The translations under genes and the position numbers were made by a program. 64,000 nucleotides of DNA, from assembly GCA_021432635.1 (NCBI GenBank), contig MU270021.1, positions 310,001 through 374,000 of the forward strand, written 5' to 3'. Below, in pieces: positions 62,901 through 64,000 of this stretch. The notes beneath the pieces are model-generated. The model did not search any database, was not told the origin of the DNA, and saw only the letters and a program-made list of their open reading frames with translations. Every line of letters starts with the position of its first letter. The stretch's first letter is position 1. This stretch comes from Thozetella sp. PMI_491 (lineage: Eukaryota > Ascomycota > Sordariomycetes > Chaetosphaeriales > Chaetosphaeriaceae).

Positions 62901-64000
62901 CTAAGTCCTCAAGAAACTTGGATAGGCCAATGGCATCTGGGTATTCCACTAAAGAGTGTAATGTCTTGGTGCTCAATTCCGGGACTTTCATGTTGAGGGA
63001 CAGGTGAGGGTTGCCGATCGACTCAAACAAGTCTTGCGCGGTCTCCAAGAGATCCTCTCGATCGGCATGTTTACACTTCTCAGCTTGGATGAGAAGCTGC
63101 CCAGCGAGCTGGTACTTGGCATGGGTCCGTTTTACCTGGGGCAAGCCATCCATGGTAGATAAAAACCACAAGAGTTCAACAGCTCGCGCCCTATCCTCCT
63201 GGCCAAACGTCGGACCCGCACGCTCCAGCAGAGCCCACACTAGACGATAAATAATGTCGGAGGATCTCCTTCCCCAAAGCTGCAAGTCAATGTTGCTGTT
63301 GTAGAATTCCATGCCACATCTCTCGAGTAGCAAGGCTACTCGCCTCTCAAGGACCTCGATGAGCTTGTTCAAGAACCGACCTCGATACTGCAGGTGATTC
63401 CTCCAACTTTGATCATAGGCCCCGAAACCGATCAATGCTGTCACCCAACAGTCCTCCAAGATGTCGACTTCTTGCATGCTTAGCCCCGTCGAGTCATACA
63501 GATCCAAAGACCTGTTGACTATATAGGTGAAAATTTTGAACGCCCTATCGACGTCATTTTCGATATATTCGCCTGGAATATTCTGGCCCGGGAACATTGC
63601 GTTGAGGACTCCTGCACTCATGACACCAAATATTTGGTTGACAAGAGACGGATCATCCGAGGGATCCAGTCCAGTGTAGATCCTTGGGATGTTGCTTAGC
63701 AAATTGTCCAGGACGAAGCGTTCTTCATCCTCGTCCTCGGAGCTGACGACGGCAGGGTACAGGACCGAGCTAATGATAGCATGTATGTATTGAAGGCACC
63801 TTTCTCGCAACTGTTTCCGAGAAGCCCATAGTTTCTTCTGTGCACCAAGGGCGGCTGGCAGCCTTTCAATCCAGGGCTTTTGACTTTCCCAACAGGACTG
63901 CGTCGTTTCTCGTGTTTCATGAACCGCAACCGCCATCCAGTCCAACAGTGCAATTCTATACGACACTTCATTGACAGATTCTGCCCACACATATTCATTT
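59977..64000 (-). CDS. CHAT-domain (caspase-like) protein, 5' end outside window
   Basis: An uninterrupted frame runs from the right edge to the stop at 59977; about 1,340 residues are visible and the start lies beyond 64000 (the first in-window ATG-like position is only a GTG). The C-terminal third is a CHAT protease domain: LCWIPIGRLSKLPLHAAGIH, the catalytic histidine in IFHFAGHGEVDVW (about residue 1,133 of the visible part) and the catalytic cysteine in VAYLSACKTAQ (about 1,182), then LVGAFQLAGFRHVIGTLW. The N-terminal part is helical, like the TPR-type arrays usually fused to CHAT. An acidic, SQDG-repeat linker lies near residues 680-735. In fungi CHAT proteins are caspase-like proteases linked by inference to regulated cell death. 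Confidence 0.9.
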   Translation of the reverse strand, partial: NEYVWAESVNEVSYRIALLDWMAVAVHETRETTQSCWESQKPWIERLPAALGAQKKLWASRKQLRERCLQYIHAIISSVLYPAVVSSEDEDEERFVLDNLLSNIPRIYTGLDPSDDPSLVNQIFGVMSAGVLNAMFPGQNIPGEYIENDVDRAFKIFTYIVNRSLDLYDSTGLSMQEVDILEDCWVTALIGFGAYDQSWRNHLQYRGRFLNKLIEVLERRVALLLERCGMEFYNSNIDLQLWGRRSSDIIYRLVWALLERAGPTFGQEDRARAVELLWFLSTMDGLPQVKRTHAKYQLAGQLLIQAEKCKHADREDLLETAQDLFESIGNPHLSLNMKVPELSTKTLHSLVEYPDAIGLSKFLEDLARAEGGKSAGQGCRLLLSVSQTIAAMASFKADSRRWLYSTLRRVAMPGRLIWDSDEPSLMFDLGPWQTMEYEAVLFGMGPAKTYDYDLRFDGKKIPTGVELECPDPSRHSSGLTSRAETVLSRSWSSAVQQTRETVICPDHDLHDPDDFPDGGYKTVLGTLRRNPRENTIYPGSDVHSSDLETTPGGRLHYPTHFRIRFEGDYRIVRSQLDSENDIMTRSATLDIRPAKRGATTIAQLWVVTRPVVDASSLTRLIDNAVIFLRHLKAEAQGHTHTDTHPEIVEDCESLFLRATLYTGFIDGDFPIQDGASQDGVSQDGIGQESTSQDDANDASYSDDNSEGDQSCGEEDDDSGWSDTPLTSHGQVAKLYAEALVSGGDPLYAIHAGQRLFDWLLRDLHMSSALIAVKSTATLYHRALFHGIASSDKQFMVRELAAIEEKTIDYYVTGGALLAYLLEESPMEGLKLLELGRGITTASIFEIRPKGFVMRKLREEQSELAEKLEQYRNLVKDKSISRTDRDTAASDLVSTMRSISDDPGFEDLLGYPSQSDITTMLASGAVVILFASQILNQICLRAIIIDNSGDMSWMTFDAANTEEAERRSLTEYLKPGIEKLPPEDMQDLLEWLWVYIADPILQKLGFTETPAEGGWERLCWIPIGRLSKLPLHAAGIHKGRGGYSVLDRVVSSYATSVKSLISIRKDKPRARQSSEVEVLLVSMENTPRLGRLYYAAQEVEAVREICTRHAIRTKQPPSLKEDVMRSLGTCTIFHFAGHGEVDVWDPTKSRLLLSDWEKPNKSFDVGSLVDDELGLQENPPHVAYLSACKTAQTDDQISDEGLHLVGAFQLAGFRHVIGTLWSVADDTCKAMAEVMYEELFAKGLNDDNAVAWALHKAMRTCRDAWRKTSTMNTTRSDVTKAPEKDHKGRQGMRESREDTNIKVLSEAIGIKDFSLGEERGRDVGDGEDMPLNWVPYVHYGP

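Overview
This window is nuclear DNA of a filamentous ascomycete (Pezizomycotina). Genes are split by short GT..AG introns of about 44-75 nt. The families are typical of that group: three Zn2Cys6 transcription factors, a P450, WSC-domain and F-box proteins, two MFS drug/anion transporters, a NACHT receptor, a DUF7708 protein and a CHAT protein. No rRNA, convincing tRNA, CRISPR or intact transposon was seen. Gene models were read by eye from frame continuity, splice signals and family motifs; no search was run.

Layout. 0-7.5 kb is a catabolic-looking group: a P450 cut by the left edge, a TauD/TfdA-type 2-oxoglutarate dioxygenase, a pyrone-dicarboxylate-hydrolase-like amidohydrolase and an anion:cation symporter (MFS) with five exons. 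At 8.2-9.3 kb lies a multi-pass membrane protein. 10.4-13.0 kb holds an intronless short-chain dehydrogenase of bacterial character, divergent from a Zn2Cys6 regulator, with a perfect 11-bp-arm dyad between them. 14.3-18.4 kb holds two more membrane proteins, one carrying striking Cys/Asn-rich repeats. 19.9-23.8 kb holds a 12-exon Zn2Cys6 regulator followed by a second SDR. 24.3-29.4 kb is an immunity-like pair: an esterase-NACHT (NLR) gene converging, 38 bp apart, on a DUF7708 gene whose C-terminal NTPase-like domain appears to lack a P-loop. 30-37 kb is gene-poor, with low-confidence ORFs, minisatellites and a degenerate repeat pair. 37.3-38.5 kb is a two-WSC-domain surface sensor. 39-49.5 kb is mostly gene-poor, with an F-box gene and a multi-pass membrane protein. 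49.5-58.2 kb looks like a co-regulated detoxification cluster: DJ-1/PfpI protein, Zn2Cys6 regulator, FLR1/TPO1-like MFS exporter and secreted epoxide hydrolase. From about 58.2 to 59.9 kb the DNA is AT-rich and gene-free. A large CHAT-protease-like gene runs off the right edge.

The observation I rate highest is that promoters of the 49.5-58.2 kb cluster share a CGGATA/TATCCG half-site, several copies being arranged as perfect inverted repeats. This suggests that the cluster's own Zn2Cys6 protein controls it. Next are the NLR/DUF7708 convergent pair, the bacterial-like SDR with its dyad operator candidate, and two families of degenerate dispersed repeats, each with two copies in the window.
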